Under the pieces are notes generated by a model that worked only from the letters and a program-made list of their open reading frames with translations, was not told the DNA's origin and ran no database searches. A DNA stretch of 64,000 bases from Caldinitratiruptor microaerophilus (GTDB lineage Bacteria > Bacillota > Sulfobacillia > Symbiobacteriales > ZC4RG38). Positions 6,742 through 14,296 of this stretch are shown piece by piece; the first letter of the stretch is position 1; each line of letters starts with the position of its first letter. A program made the position numbers and the translations under genes. The DNA lies in the NCBI RefSeq assembly GCF_025999835.1, contig NZ_AP025628.1, forward strand, positions 1,364,001 through 1,428,000. The letters run 5' to 3'.

Positions 6742-6918
6742 ATGAGCTTCGATGCCAGCCCGCTTGTGAGTGGCCTGGGTCCCAAGGTCGCGGAGAGCCT
6801 CGCCAGCCTCGCGCCTATCCTCCTGATCCCCGCGGGGCTGATCGTGGCGGTCGCGATCGGAAGCATTCTCCTGTCGTTCCTCGGGCGCGTGCGGTCCGGG
6901 GCTGCGAAGGGCAAGTAA
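6742..6918 (+). CDS. Candidate major coat protein (paralogue B)
   Basis: 58 residues: MSFDASPLVSGLGPKVAESL, then a long Ala/Ile/Leu helix (ILLIPAGLIVAVAIGSILLS), and a basic tail with RVRSGAAKGK. A strong AAGGGGGG ribosome site lies about eight bases upstream, and a GC hairpin follows 15 bases after the stop, an isolated high-expression arrangement like gene VIII of Ff phages. I favour this as the main capsid subunit; the choice over paralogue A is inference. Confidence 0.65.
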   Translation: MSFDASPLVSGLGPKVAESLASLAPILLIPAGLIVAVAIGSILLSFLGRVRSGAAKGK

Positions 6919-6932
6919 CCCGAACGAGCGCC

Positions 6933-6955
6933 GGCGGGCGGGTTTCCCGCCCGCC
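6933..6955 (+). terminator. Strong GC hairpin after the main coat gene
   Basis: GGCGGGCGGG, loop TTT, CCCGCCCGCC: a ten-base perfect stem with only TT after it. Probably a partial terminator or 3' stabiliser for the coat mRNA. Confidence 0.55.
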
Positions 6956-6968
6956 TTGGCGCGAGGGG

Positions 6969-7124
6969 GTGTCGTGGGTGTGGTCGCTCGATACATGGGC
7001 TATCACGCAGGCCGCAAGGATCACCCTAGAAAGTACATGGCCGATGCTTCTGGCACCCGCGGTGCTTTGGTTTGGCTTCGTGATCGCTGGAGCAACCATC
7101 GGTTTCGTCCGTCGGGTTCGCTGA
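6969..7124 (+). CDS. Small membrane protein, coat-like 4
   Basis: 51 residues from GTG 6969. Trp-rich N-terminus (SWVWSLDTWAITQAARITLE), one helix (MLLAPAVLWFGFVIAGATIGF) and the basic end VRRVR. Same plan as the other coat-like proteins. The ribosome site (GCGAGGG) is close to the start. A minor coat or assembly role is inferred. Confidence 0.5.
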   Translation: MSWVWSLDTWAITQAARITLESTWPMLLAPAVLWFGFVIAGATIGFVRRVR

Positions 7125-7324
7125 CTCTAGCACCTCTACTGCCCGGGTGGTCTTACGCTGACTGGTTTCCGGGGCTGGAGGAACGTTTTCGAGAGTTCTT
7201 GGGCTACATTTGGCCAGTAGTTGCACTTGTAGCGGGGCTCATTCTTGCTGCTTGGCTAATGGACTTACTGGCCGATATTGCGGCCGATATTACACGGTTG
7301 GGGGACCCGGACGATGAGGACTAA
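7037..7324 (+). CDS. Membrane protein with acidic tail, start uncertain
   Basis: The certain part is the C-terminal 65 residues: WFPGLEERFREFLGYI, a helix VVALVAGLILAAWLMDLL, and the tail ITRLGDPDDED. No start has a clear ribosome site; ATG 7037 is listed, TTG 7067 is possible, and both overlap the upstream gene. The stop overlaps the next gene by 11 bases. The acidic end is opposite to the basic ends of the coat-like proteins, so this is more likely a minor or assembly protein. Confidence 0.45.
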   Translation: MADASGTRGALVWLRDRWSNHRFRPSGSLTLAPLLPGWSYADWFPGLEERFREFLGYIWPVVALVAGLILAAWLMDLLADIAADITRLGDPDDED

Positions 7325-8342
7325 GCGGGTTCCTCTCGCTCTATTCGTGGCGACCCTGCTTCTTCTGGCGCCCGCGCCGGCTGTGGCAGTGACTGTAGGC
7401 CCGTTGGGCTCGGCAACGTGGACGGGCCTCTATGGGACGGAGAGCCCGGACCGCGTGCCTGGCCTCGTCGATGGGAGCGAGACCAACGGGTATTTCGCCT
7501 GCGCGGTATCGGCCAGCGAGTACGCGGTTGGCGTGAGGTTCGACCTGGGAACGACCTACGATCTCGACCGAGTGTACGTGAACGTTGAAACCGGACTATC
7601 CGGGAGCTCGGTAAGTGTGCGGCTCCTGGATGCCAGCAACGCCGTGGTGGATTCCTGGACGTGGACCGCGACGAACGTTTATGACCTGGCCGGCGCCTGG
7701 GCCGGAGTCCGGTATGTCGAGTGGGAAGCCCATGATGCCGGCCCGTCCGGGTCCTGCACGGGCTCTTGGGAGTTGCAGGTGTACGGCACAGCCACAGGGG
7801 CCCCACCACCTAGTACGACGGATTGGACCAAGAAGCTCTACGACTACCTGACTGACCCGCCTCCGGCCCCGTCTGCACCGGCCCTCCCCTCGTTCGGCGG
7901 CTGGACGAGCGTAGGTTCGCCTGGCACGATGGTTCCCCTGCCGAATCCACCACAGACCCAACATTCGGCCGTCACGACGGTGCCGGCGCGGCAGTTCCCG
8001 GTGCCGCCGGCCATGCCGGCCCCGCCGCCGCTTCCTCCTCTGCCGGAACCGGATACAACTCCCTTTTGGGACGTACTGGACCCCGTGCCTTCGGCGGACC
8101 CCCTGCTCCCTTCGGACCCGGCGCAAGCACCGGACCCGCCGCGATCCGCCGATCCTGTGATCCAGCGTGACGCGCCGGCCGCGAATGACCCGGTTCAAGC
8201 GCCGGACCCACCGCAAGCGAAGGACCCGGTGATGCCGCCCGACTACATGCAACCTGACCCGGTGCTACAGCGGGATCCTGTCATGGGAAAGGATCCTGTA
8301 ATGCAGATAGACCCAATCATGCAACCAGATCCGTCAGGGTAA
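7314..8342 (+). CDS. Secreted proline-rich virion protein with galactose-binding-like domain
   Basis: 342 residues. A Sec signal peptide ends near AVA at residue 24. Residues 25-155 form a beta-sandwich resembling F5/8-type C domains (LVDGSETNGYFACAVS, VGVRFDLGTTYDLDRVYVNV, RYVEWEAHDAG). The remaining 185 residues are disordered and Pro-rich, ending in about ten degenerate DPVMQ/DPPQA-type repeats. There is no C-terminal anchor. In the position of tip or attachment genes of inoviruses, the domain could bind cell-wall sugars; that is inference. Confidence 0.6.
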   Translation: MRTKRVPLALFVATLLLLAPAPAVAVTVGPLGSATWTGLYGTESPDRVPGLVDGSETNGYFACAVSASEYAVGVRFDLGTTYDLDRVYVNVETGLSGSSVSVRLLDASNAVVDSWTWTATNVYDLAGAWAGVRYVEWEAHDAGPSGSCTGSWELQVYGTATGAPPPSTTDWTKKLYDYLTDPPPAPSAPALPSFGGWTSVGSPGTMVPLPNPPQTQHSAVTTVPARQFPVPPAMPAPPPLPPLPEPDTTPFWDVLDPVPSADPLLPSDPAQAPDPPRSADPVIQRDAPAANDPVQAPDPPQAKDPVMPPDYMQPDPVLQRDPVMGKDPVMQIDPIMQPDPSG

Positions 8343-8350
8343 ATTCCGAT

Positions 8351-9793
8351 ATGTCAACGGATGTGACTGCCATGTTCAGGCGTCTTGTCATAATGATTGC
8401 AGTTGCGATCATGGGTGTGGGTAGTCGTGTGGTGGCTGCGGGCGATTTGCTGCGCGGGGTTACCCCTACGTGGGACGGCTGGAGTAGTGTGTCCAATCCT
8501 GCAGCGGCAACTGACGGGGACCCGACGAGCTATTTGAACGCGTTGTTGCCGGCCGGTCGCAACGACGGTAATTTGTATTGGTCTATGTCAAGATCGTACG
8601 TGGCCGAATTGCGGATACGCTTGAAGTGGACTGCGGGCACTAGCGTTGTTGGGCCGATGAGTTTAGAATTGCAGAACAATGGGACTCGGGTTTGGTTTAG
8701 TTATCTTGCACTTGGTGATAATACTTATGTCTTTTATCCTAACGTTACAGCAAACAGAGTAAGGTTGTTTCTGAACGATAATTCCAGTTATGCTCAAAAT
8801 GTTGAAGTTTACTGGTTAGAGGCGTATAGCGAGGTACGGGACACTACGCCGCCTTCTGCACCGAGTGGAGTGCAGGCGGTCGCGGGAGATACTACGGTAA
8901 CGATTTCGTGGTCAGCGGTGCCTGATACCGACTTAGCAAAGTATCGAGTGTACCGTGACGGAAGCTTAATTGCTGAGGTAACAGGAACTACCTACATGGA
9001 CGCGAATTTGACTAACGGTGTAACTTATACGTATGAAGTGTCAGCGGTGGACAAGGCGGGGAACGAATCGCCAAAGTCTGCTGCTGTGACGGCAACTCCT
9101 ATGGGACCACCGCGGTCCCCCGTGTTGCAAATTACTTCTCTATCTCAAACAACTGTTGATATAGCTTGGGAGCCAATCGGTAACGCTGACGGATTTCGCA
9201 TGTACCGTAATTCACTTCTAATAGCACAACTGCCTTCGGGGAGCCAAGCATTCCATGACTCTGGTTTAAGCCCCGAAACTGAATATACCTACAAGCTGGT
9301 TGTTTATAACAAAGTCGGGGAATCTCAAGCTACTGTAACTGTAACCACGCTGCCGCCTCCCCCACCGCCACCCGATCCCCCTGGCACCCCGGTGGGCCTG
9401 GGCATCTTAGACGTGAGTAAAACGACAGCATCACTGGGATGGTCGGTGCCCTTGGGTCTTGTTCGAGGCTATAGGGTATATCGAAACGGCCTCCTGGTTG
9501 CTGAAACTCGCGACACGGTCTTCGTAGACCGTAATCTCTTGCCTCAGACCCGTTATTACTACCAGGTAGTCGCCTGGAACGAGGGCGGCGAGTCGACCCC
9601 GGCCGCCGTGGCGGTCACTACGCTGGCGGCATCCTTTAGTGAGACTGTCCGGGCGGGCCTCGAATCGAGCCTTGGACGGGCCAGGGATTATGTCGTCTCT
9701 GCGGCCGGGGGCGTGGCCCCTTGGATCGTGGTAATTGCTGCCCTCGTAACTGCCGTCAAGTTGGGGAACTTCTTCCTCGGTTTGTGGAGGTGA
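8351..9793 (+). CDS. Fibronectin-III minor coat/adsorption protein (pIII-like)
   Basis: 480 residues. A signal peptide (about 8-30) leads to a lectin-like beta domain (residues 35-160), then three FN3 repeats (about 165-250, 255-330, 345-425; each with the YRVYRDG, FRMYRN or YRVYRNG strand and a TYTYEVSA/YTYKLVVYN/YYYQVVAWN strand). A last transmembrane helix with a short tail lies at 450-480. Secreted, C-terminally anchored and in the pIII position, it should be the receptor-binding tip protein. About 8,420-9,350 is visibly more A/T-rich than flanking genes, suggesting domain exchange. Confidence 0.7.
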   Translation: MSTDVTAMFRRLVIMIAVAIMGVGSRVVAAGDLLRGVTPTWDGWSSVSNPAAATDGDPTSYLNALLPAGRNDGNLYWSMSRSYVAELRIRLKWTAGTSVVGPMSLELQNNGTRVWFSYLALGDNTYVFYPNVTANRVRLFLNDNSSYAQNVEVYWLEAYSEVRDTTPPSAPSGVQAVAGDTTVTISWSAVPDTDLAKYRVYRDGSLIAEVTGTTYMDANLTNGVTYTYEVSAVDKAGNESPKSAAVTATPMGPPRSPVLQITSLSQTTVDIAWEPIGNADGFRMYRNSLLIAQLPSGSQAFHDSGLSPETEYTYKLVVYNKVGESQATVTVTTLPPPPPPPDPPGTPVGLGILDVSKTTASLGWSVPLGLVRGYRVYRNGLLVAETRDTVFVDRNLLPQTRYYYQVVAWNEGGESTPAAVAVTTLAASFSETVRAGLESSLGRARDYVVSAAGGVAPWIVVIAALVTAVKLGNFFLGLWR

Positions 9794-9798
9794 GCCCT

Positions 9799-9939
9799 GT
9801 GGGCGTGATCGAAGGGTTCGGCCCCGTAATCCAGGAGTTGGTGCCCGGCCTCCTCGTCTGGTTCGGGATTGTGGCGGCCGGGAAGGTCGCGGTGCAGATG
9901 CTCTGGTGGCTCTCCCTGGTGGGCCGCGGGAGGCGGTAG
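9799..9939 (+). CDS. Small membrane protein, coat-like 5
   Basis: 46 residues. GTG 9799 is chosen because GGAGGTG sits eight bases upstream; an earlier GTG overlaps the previous stop. One helix (LVPGLLVWFGIVAAGKVAVQ) and the tail VGRGRR. Likely a pVI/pVII/pIX-type minor coat protein by size and position, though no sequence family is recognisable. Confidence 0.55.
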   Translation: MGVIEGFGPVIQELVPGLLVWFGIVAAGKVAVQMLWWLSLVGRGRR

Positions 9940-9942
9940 GCC

Positions 9943-10446
9943 GTGTGGGACTGGTTCGAGTCGGTCTGGAGGCGTGGGCTGGACTGGTGGCGCACCACGA
10001 TAGGCGGCGCTGTAGATGCCGTTCGAGACTACATCGCCGGCGCCGTCCGGGACATAGGCAGGTTCTTCCAGGATTTCGGCTCCGATCTCTCGGCTGCCCT
10101 GGCGCATCTTTTCGGCCCGATATGGAGCTTCTTGTCCGACACCTGGTACCTGATCGAGCGTGTGATCGGCCTGGTCGGTCTACTCCTTCGTATCGTCCTT
10201 GAGGTGCTCCAAATCCCGGTCTCACTGGGAGCCGGAATCATTAACACACTGGCCTCTGTCGCTCTGTTCGATCCTGCGGCAGTGGCGCCGGCGCCAAAGA
10301 GCCTGTACGCGAGTGGGGTTGACTGGGTACTGGGCCTGATCGGACCCTGGGTGTCGCCCCTGGCCGGGATAATTGAGGTCGGAGTGTGGCTCGCGGTCGG
10401 GTTCGCCGTGTTCCGCATTCTTGCGCCGGCGGCCTCGGACGGGTGA
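9943..10446 (+). CDS. Polytopic phage membrane protein (pVI-like position)
   Basis: 167 residues from GTG 9943. An amphipathic Trp/Arg-rich N-terminus (WDWFESVWRRGLDWWRTT) is followed by hydrophobic segments near 60-105 and 135-162. No charged catalytic motifs. Filamentous phages place a polytopic minor capsid protein (pVI) right after the adsorption protein, and this matches. The identification rests on context. Confidence 0.5.
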   Translation: MWDWFESVWRRGLDWWRTTIGGAVDAVRDYIAGAVRDIGRFFQDFGSDLSAALAHLFGPIWSFLSDTWYLIERVIGLVGLLLRIVLEVLQIPVSLGAGIINTLASVALFDPAAVAPAPKSLYASGVDWVLGLIGPWVSPLAGIIEVGVWLAVGFAVFRILAPAASDG

Positions 10447-10452
10447 TCGCCG

Positions 10453-10716
10453 ATGCGGAACATCATCGATGCCATCTTCGGCCCCGTTGTGGACATTCTG
10501 AACAAGATCATCGAGTGGCTCGGCCAGGTGCGCCTGATTGCTGCACACGGGTTTGACCTGGGGATATACCTCGGCTACGTGGCGTGGCTGCCACCGCCCT
10601 GGCTGTCCCTCGTGAAGACGGTTGCCCTCGGTGCCCTCCTGGTCGCCGTGGTGTGGGCCGTCCGGGCTCTCTGGAGCCTGTACCTGACTCTGAAGTCCTC
10701 CGTGAAGTGGTGGTGA
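10453..10716 (+). CDS. Phage membrane protein
   Basis: 87 residues. Two or three hydrophobic segments (DAIFGPVVDILNKIIEWL, then FDLGIYLGYVAWL and VKTVALGALLVAVVWAV) and a basic end SVKWW. Tight spacing, six bases after the previous stop, and overlap with the next gene place it in the late operon. Minor coat or assembly role inferred. Confidence 0.5.
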   Translation: MRNIIDAIFGPVVDILNKIIEWLGQVRLIAAHGFDLGIYLGYVAWLPPPWLSLVKTVALGALLVAVVWAVRALWSLYLTLKSSVKWW

Positions 10717-11078
10717 GTGAATCCGTGAGGCGCAAGCAGCGCGACGCTGGTGATATTGCCCTGGTGGTTACCGACGATGTGGGCCAACTGGAGCCCGTCG
10801 AGAGAGCGGACGCGGACACGATCGCTCTACCCTCGGGCACGTATCCTCGCCAGGACGTGCGCCGGGTCGTGCTGTCAGATGGCAGGAGCCTCTACCTGAT
10901 CCATGCCGACCTCCCGGCTCGGGCTGAGGCAGCTCGCATCCGGCAACTGGAAGAGGCCGCCTTCCTCCGGGCGCTGTTCCGGCCGAGCCGCCCCGTGGGT
11001 CCGGGCGGGGTACCGCTCCCCTACTGGCTCCTCATGTTCGCTCTTGTGGTCGGGATGGTGATCTCCGGTGCGCGATGA
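10713..11078 (+). CDS. Phage protein with C-terminal membrane anchor
   Basis: 121 residues from a GTG that overlaps the upstream stop. Soluble N-terminal part with TDDVGQLEPVERADADTIAL and SDGRSLYLIHADLP, a helix RIRQLEEAAFLRALF, then one C-terminal transmembrane segment (YWLLMFALVVGMVIS). The tail-anchored topology would place the domain in the cytoplasm, where it could help the Zot-like ATPase at the assembly site. No family recognised. Confidence 0.45.
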   Translation: MSESVRRKQRDAGDIALVVTDDVGQLEPVERADADTIALPSGTYPRQDVRRVVLSDGRSLYLIHADLPARAEAARIRQLEEAAFLRALFRPSRPVGPGGVPLPYWLLMFALVVGMVISGAR

Positions 11079-11469
11079 CCTGGAGCAGCTGGCGCTCGCA
11101 GAAGGTTACGACTCGCCGGCGGACGCGATTCAGGCCGACGTGTTCGAGGACGGTGGGCAGGGGGTCCCTGTAGGCGGGCAGAACGACGGCGCAAGCCTCC
11201 TGGCCGCCCTGAGCACCATCGAGCGTCACATTCACCCCCTGGCGCCGGATCAACTGGCCGCCGTGCTCTTCCTGCGCCACTTCGGTCCCGAGCGCCTGAG
11301 GGCGGTCGCAGACGATTACCTCGCCCTCTACAACCTCCAGGCTGGGCCGGATGCCCTCCTGGCCGCCCTGGAGTCGGCCGCTCTCATCCGGGCCTTCAAA
11401 GGCTACACGACCAGCGTCCAGGCTGGCGGGGTGTCCAGTCCTCTCCGGCGCCTGGGCATCAGGCGGTGA
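11068..11469 (+). CDS. Hypothetical soluble phage protein preceding zot
   Basis: 133 residues, helical, with no membrane segment: LAALSTIERHIHPLAPDQLA, LRAVADDYLALYNL, LLAALESAALIRAFKG. Overlaps both neighbours by a few bases, so translation is coupled with the ATPase gene. Perhaps an assembly co-factor; unassigned. Confidence 0.45.
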   Translation: MRDDLEQLALAEGYDSPADAIQADVFEDGGQGVPVGGQNDGASLLAALSTIERHIHPLAPDQLAAVLFLRHFGPERLRAVADDYLALYNLQAGPDALLAALESAALIRAFKGYTTSVQAGGVSSPLRRLGIRR

Positions 11470-12128
11470 CGGTGGTGATCGTAGCGTTCCTGGGCGCCCT
11501 GGGCGCCGGCAAGACTCTGCACGCTACCCGGTGGGCGATCCGGTACTCACTGGCTGCTCGGGGGGCAAATGTATATTCCAATATCTGGCTTAACGAGAGC
11601 TTCTTCCGTGAGCACAAGCGGATCAACCCAGCCTTCCAGCTCGGTCGCATAGCTACCGTCGACGACATCGTAGAGATGGCGGCGGCCGGTGGCGGCGTCC
11701 TCCTGCTGGACGAGGTGCACCGGTTGTTAGATGCCAGGCTGAGCATGCAGGCGCAGAACATCTTCCTGTCCGAGTTCTTCATGTTCCTCCGCAAGATCCG
11801 GGCGACCACCCTGGTCACGTTCCAGTCCCTGCGCATGGTCGACGTGCGGCTGCGCAACGCGTTGGACCTGGTGGTCATGTGCCGTGCCCGGGGGCCGCGC
11901 GGCCGGCGCACGTTCGAGCAGTTCGTGTACGACTACCAGGCAACGCCGCCGGTTCTGCGCAAGCACGAGCGACAGACCGAGGAAGAGGTGTTGCCGTACT
12001 TCAGCGCGTATGACACCTATCAGTTTGTCCGCTCCCTGAAGTTCCCCGCCACCAACAAGGAGTTCGACAAGTTCATGTCCCGGATCGAAGAAGCTGCGGC
12101 TGCCAGGAGGGAGAAGCGAGTTGGCTGA
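11466..12128 (+). CDS. zot: Zot/pI-family morphogenesis ATPase
   Basis: 220 residues of the Zonula-occludens-toxin/pI family, the hallmark gene of inoviruses. Walker A GALGAGKT (residues 9-16), NIWLNE strand, Walker B GGVLLLDEVHRLLD (about 76-89), sensor-like TFQSLRMVDVRLRNALD, then DYQATPP. It powers extrusion of the virion through the membrane. Unlike Ff pI there is no transmembrane helix or outer domain; the tail ends in a charged coiled coil, as expected for a one-membrane host. It should therefore act with a separate membrane protein, probably one of the upstream genes. Confidence 0.85.
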   Translation: MTVVIVAFLGALGAGKTLHATRWAIRYSLAARGANVYSNIWLNESFFREHKRINPAFQLGRIATVDDIVEMAAAGGGVLLLDEVHRLLDARLSMQAQNIFLSEFFMFLRKIRATTLVTFQSLRMVDVRLRNALDLVVMCRARGPRGRRTFEQFVYDYQATPPVLRKHERQTEEEVLPYFSAYDTYQFVRSLKFPATNKEFDKFMSRIEEAAAARREKRVG

Positions 12129-12456
12129 GAAGCCATGGGACGTGCCGGACCGGCTACCGGTGGACCCGGGCCGGGTGCTGTACCACCACCCCATGATCCC
12201 CCGGGCGCGGCTCATTACCCTGGCCCGGGAGCACGAAGAGGCCACGGCCTTGCTGCTCACCCGGGACGCGCTGCGCCAAGTGGGTTACGATCTCTTGCCC
12301 TCCTGGGCGGCCCCCTGGTCCTGGCGGAAGGACCCGTACCGGCCTCGGGTGTACCTGCGCCGGCGGTGCTACTACATCGCCCCGGCGGCCGAAGTGGCGG
12401 ACAGGCGCCAGCGGCTGGCTCAACGGGAGAGCCGGGCCGCAGCGCAGGAGGGGTAG
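12121..12456 (+). CDS. Hypothetical basic phage protein
   Basis: 111 residues from TTG 12121, with GGAGGGAG upstream, overlapping the zot stop by eight bases. Rich in Arg and Tyr (YRPRVYLRRRCYYIAPAAEV), no membrane segment, charged C-terminal helix. Coupled to zot, so likely an assembly partner; no family recognised. Confidence 0.5.
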   Translation: MAEKPWDVPDRLPVDPGRVLYHHPMIPRARLITLAREHEEATALLLTRDALRQVGYDLLPSWAAPWSWRKDPYRPRVYLRRRCYYIAPAAEVADRRQRLAQRESRAAAQEG

Positions 12457-12459
12457 GTC

Positions 12460-12588
12460 GTGCTGACGGTGTGGGCGTGGTTCGCGGCTGCTGGGTTCGG
12501 TGTGGCGTCTGGAGTTGGCCTCGCGCTCTGGATCGGATACGAGGTGTACCGCCGGCGCTACCTCCGAGGACCGAGGGGGCTGCTGTAA
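12460..12588 (+). CDS. Small membrane protein, coat-like 6
   Basis: 42 residues from a GTG behind AGGAGGGG. Almost entirely one helix (WAWFAAAGFGVASGVGLALW) followed by a strongly basic tail (YRRRYLRGPRG). The stop shares bases with the next start (TAATG). It has the same plan as the coat-like proteins but sits after the ATPase. Confidence 0.55.
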   Translation: MLTVWAWFAAAGFGVASGVGLALWIGYEVYRRRYLRGPRGLL

Positions 12589-13730
12589 TGCGGCTGCTTC
12601 TGTCTGCGGCTTCCTGGGTGATCACCCTCTACGTGGGCGTCGGCCTGCTCGGGCTCGCTCTGTCGAAGCTCCGCTCGTGGCTCCAGCCGGCTACCCTGCC
12701 CGCCGTTCGCCGGTGGCCGGCCATCCTGGTGCTCGTGCCCGCGCACAACGAAGAGGCCGTGATCGGCCCCTGCGTGGCCAGCATCGGGCACGCAGCCCAT
12801 CTTTACCCAGGCCGCGTCCGGGTCATCGTCGTCGCGGATGGGTGCATCGACTGGACGGCTGATGTGGCCCGCCAGCACGGGGCCGAGGTGATCGAGATAC
12901 CGGACGGCGGGCGAGGCAAGCAGGTGGCCATCGCCCGCGCACTGGCGCGGGTGTGGCACGACGACTGGGACGCCCTGGCTCTGGTGGATGCCGACAACCT
13001 GCTGGATCCCCGCTTCTTCGTGGAAGCCGGCCGCCGGCTGGCCGCCGGGGCGCCGGCCGTGCAGGGGTACATCGCGACGGCGAACCCCACCGCGTCCTGG
13101 GTGTCCAGCGCATACGCCCTGGCCTATTACTGGGCGCACGCCATCGCCCAGGCCGGCCGGGAAGCCCTGGGACTCTCGGCCATGCTCGGGGGCACCGGCT
13201 GCCTGATCTCCCGCGCTACCCTGACCCGGCTGCCCTGGTCCGGCCGGACGGTCTCGGATGACCTGGAGTACACTGTTCGCATGGTGGCCTCGAGGTTGCG
13301 GGTTCACTACGAACCCCGTGCGCTCGTGTTCGACCAGAAACCTACGTCCCTGCGGGTGTCGCTGCGGCAGCGAACGCGTTGGCTCCGGGGGCACCTGCAA
13401 GTATACGCTGCCTACGGTGCACACCTAGTCCGCCGGCTGCCGACGCCGGCGGCGTTAGACCTGGTGCTGTATGGCCTCTACCCGTTCGCTGCGGCCGTGG
13501 CTCTACTCCAGGTGGTGGCCCTGCTGCTGTCCGGGCACGCCGTATCGGCCATGACCGGCCTGGCCATCGGGGCTCTGTTCATGGCGCCGGCCGCGCCCCC
13601 CCGGTACTGGGGTCGCCTGTGGCTCATGCCCCTGTGGAGCCTTACATGGTTGGTGCCGTTTTGGGTCGCCCTGGCTACGTGGCGGCAGCGGGCGTGGTAT
13701 CACACCCCCCACGTCCCGCAAACGGGCTGA
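12588..13730 (+). CDS. Membrane family-2 glycosyltransferase carried by the phage
   Basis: 380 residues. An N-terminal helix (4-26), then a GT2 domain: ILVLVPAHNEEAVIGPC, VIVVADGCIDWT, LALVDADN (DxD-like metal site), GGTGCLISR, SDDLEYTVRM (acid/base region) and RQRTRWLRGH (the QxxRW-like motif of processive enzymes). Two or three C-terminal transmembrane segments follow. It resembles bacterial cellulose-synthase-like or poly-sugar transferases. In a TAATG coupling with the coat-like gene, it is part of the phage operon. Alteration of the host surface glycan to block superinfection, as in serotype-converting phages, is a reasonable inference. Confidence 0.75.
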   Translation: MRLLLSAASWVITLYVGVGLLGLALSKLRSWLQPATLPAVRRWPAILVLVPAHNEEAVIGPCVASIGHAAHLYPGRVRVIVVADGCIDWTADVARQHGAEVIEIPDGGRGKQVAIARALARVWHDDWDALALVDADNLLDPRFFVEAGRRLAAGAPAVQGYIATANPTASWVSSAYALAYYWAHAIAQAGREALGLSAMLGGTGCLISRATLTRLPWSGRTVSDDLEYTVRMVASRLRVHYEPRALVFDQKPTSLRVSLRQRTRWLRGHLQVYAAYGAHLVRRLPTPAALDLVLYGLYPFAAAVALLQVVALLLSGHAVSAMTGLAIGALFMAPAAPPRYWGRLWLMPLWSLTWLVPFWVALATWRQRAWYHTPHVPQTG

Positions 13731-13746
13731 CGGGGGGTGTAACGCT

Positions 13747-13948
13747 GTGGGCAGGCCTGGATTCTGGCGGGGTCAATACGTGCGGCTGCGGTCCGGGGGG
13801 CTCGGGGTGATCGTGTCGGTTTCCGCTGGGAGGCAGCTGCTCAGGGTGCGAACCGACAGGGGGCGGGAGGTCCGAGTCCGAGCCTCCGCGGTGCGCCCCA
13901 TGGACTACCTGGACATGGCCGCTCTCCGTATCCGCCGGTTGACCCGGG
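13747..13948 (+). CDS. Last phage ORF, possibly cut by the integration junction
   Basis: About 67 residues of SH3/KOW-like sequence (GQYVRLRSGGLGVIVSVSAG, LLRVRTDRGREVRVRASAVR, MDYLDMAALRIRRL) from GTG 13747. After this the frame continues with no stop into the host gene at 13949 in a wrong frame, which suggests the natural C-terminus lies at the other phage end and that the right junction is near 13,930-13,950. Confidence 0.4.
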
Positions 13949-14236
13949 GTGTGCAACCCAGTCTGCTGCTTCGTCGAGATCCCGTTCTGCACGCTCGTCG
14001 AGGTAGAGTTGAACCTGCAGCCCGGCGAGAAGTGCGAGGAGATCGACGTCAAGAAGCTCAAGTGCCAGCTGGAAGAGGGCGACGTGGTGGCCCAGAGCGA
14101 GGAGTTCGAGCGCGACGAGGACGGCCACATCTGCCGGGTGATCGAGAAGGACGTCGTGCGGGTGGTCGTGAAGGTGGTCCGGGAGGAGCAGCTCGAGATC
14201 TCGGCCGTGCCTTGCCCGCCGCCGAAGATCTGCTGA
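13949..14236 (+). CDS. Cysteine-rich hypothetical protein at the phage/host junction
   Basis: 95 residues with eight cysteines, clustered at the start (CNPVCCFVEIPFC) and end (VPCPPPKIC) around an acidic/basic middle (DVKKLKCQLEEGDVV, VIEKDVVRVVVKVVREE). Bracketed Cys pairs and the spore-forming host suggest a spore-coat-like or metal-binding protein, but no family is recognised. The GTG start lacks a good ribosome site, so the original N-terminus may have been altered by phage insertion. A clean terminator follows. Confidence 0.5.
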   Translation: MCNPVCCFVEIPFCTLVEVELNLQPGEKCEEIDVKKLKCQLEEGDVVAQSEEFERDEDGHICRVIEKDVVRVVVKVVREEQLEISAVPCPPPKIC

Positions 14237-14245
14237 CGAGAACGA

Positions 14246-14276
14246 GAGGGTATCCCGGCGAGGGGATACCCTCTTT
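14246..14276 (+). terminator. Rho-independent terminator
   Basis: GAGGGTATCCC / GGGATACCCTC, an 11-base perfect stem with a six-base loop, followed by TTT. It ends the Cys-rich gene. Confidence 0.8.
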
Positions 14277-14296
14277 CCGTTGGCAGACCGGTGCCC

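Noticed and set aside
11466-12128. Zot as a toxin in the cholera sense
   Set aside because: The family is the phage morphogenesis ATPase; no secreted C-terminal fragment exists here.
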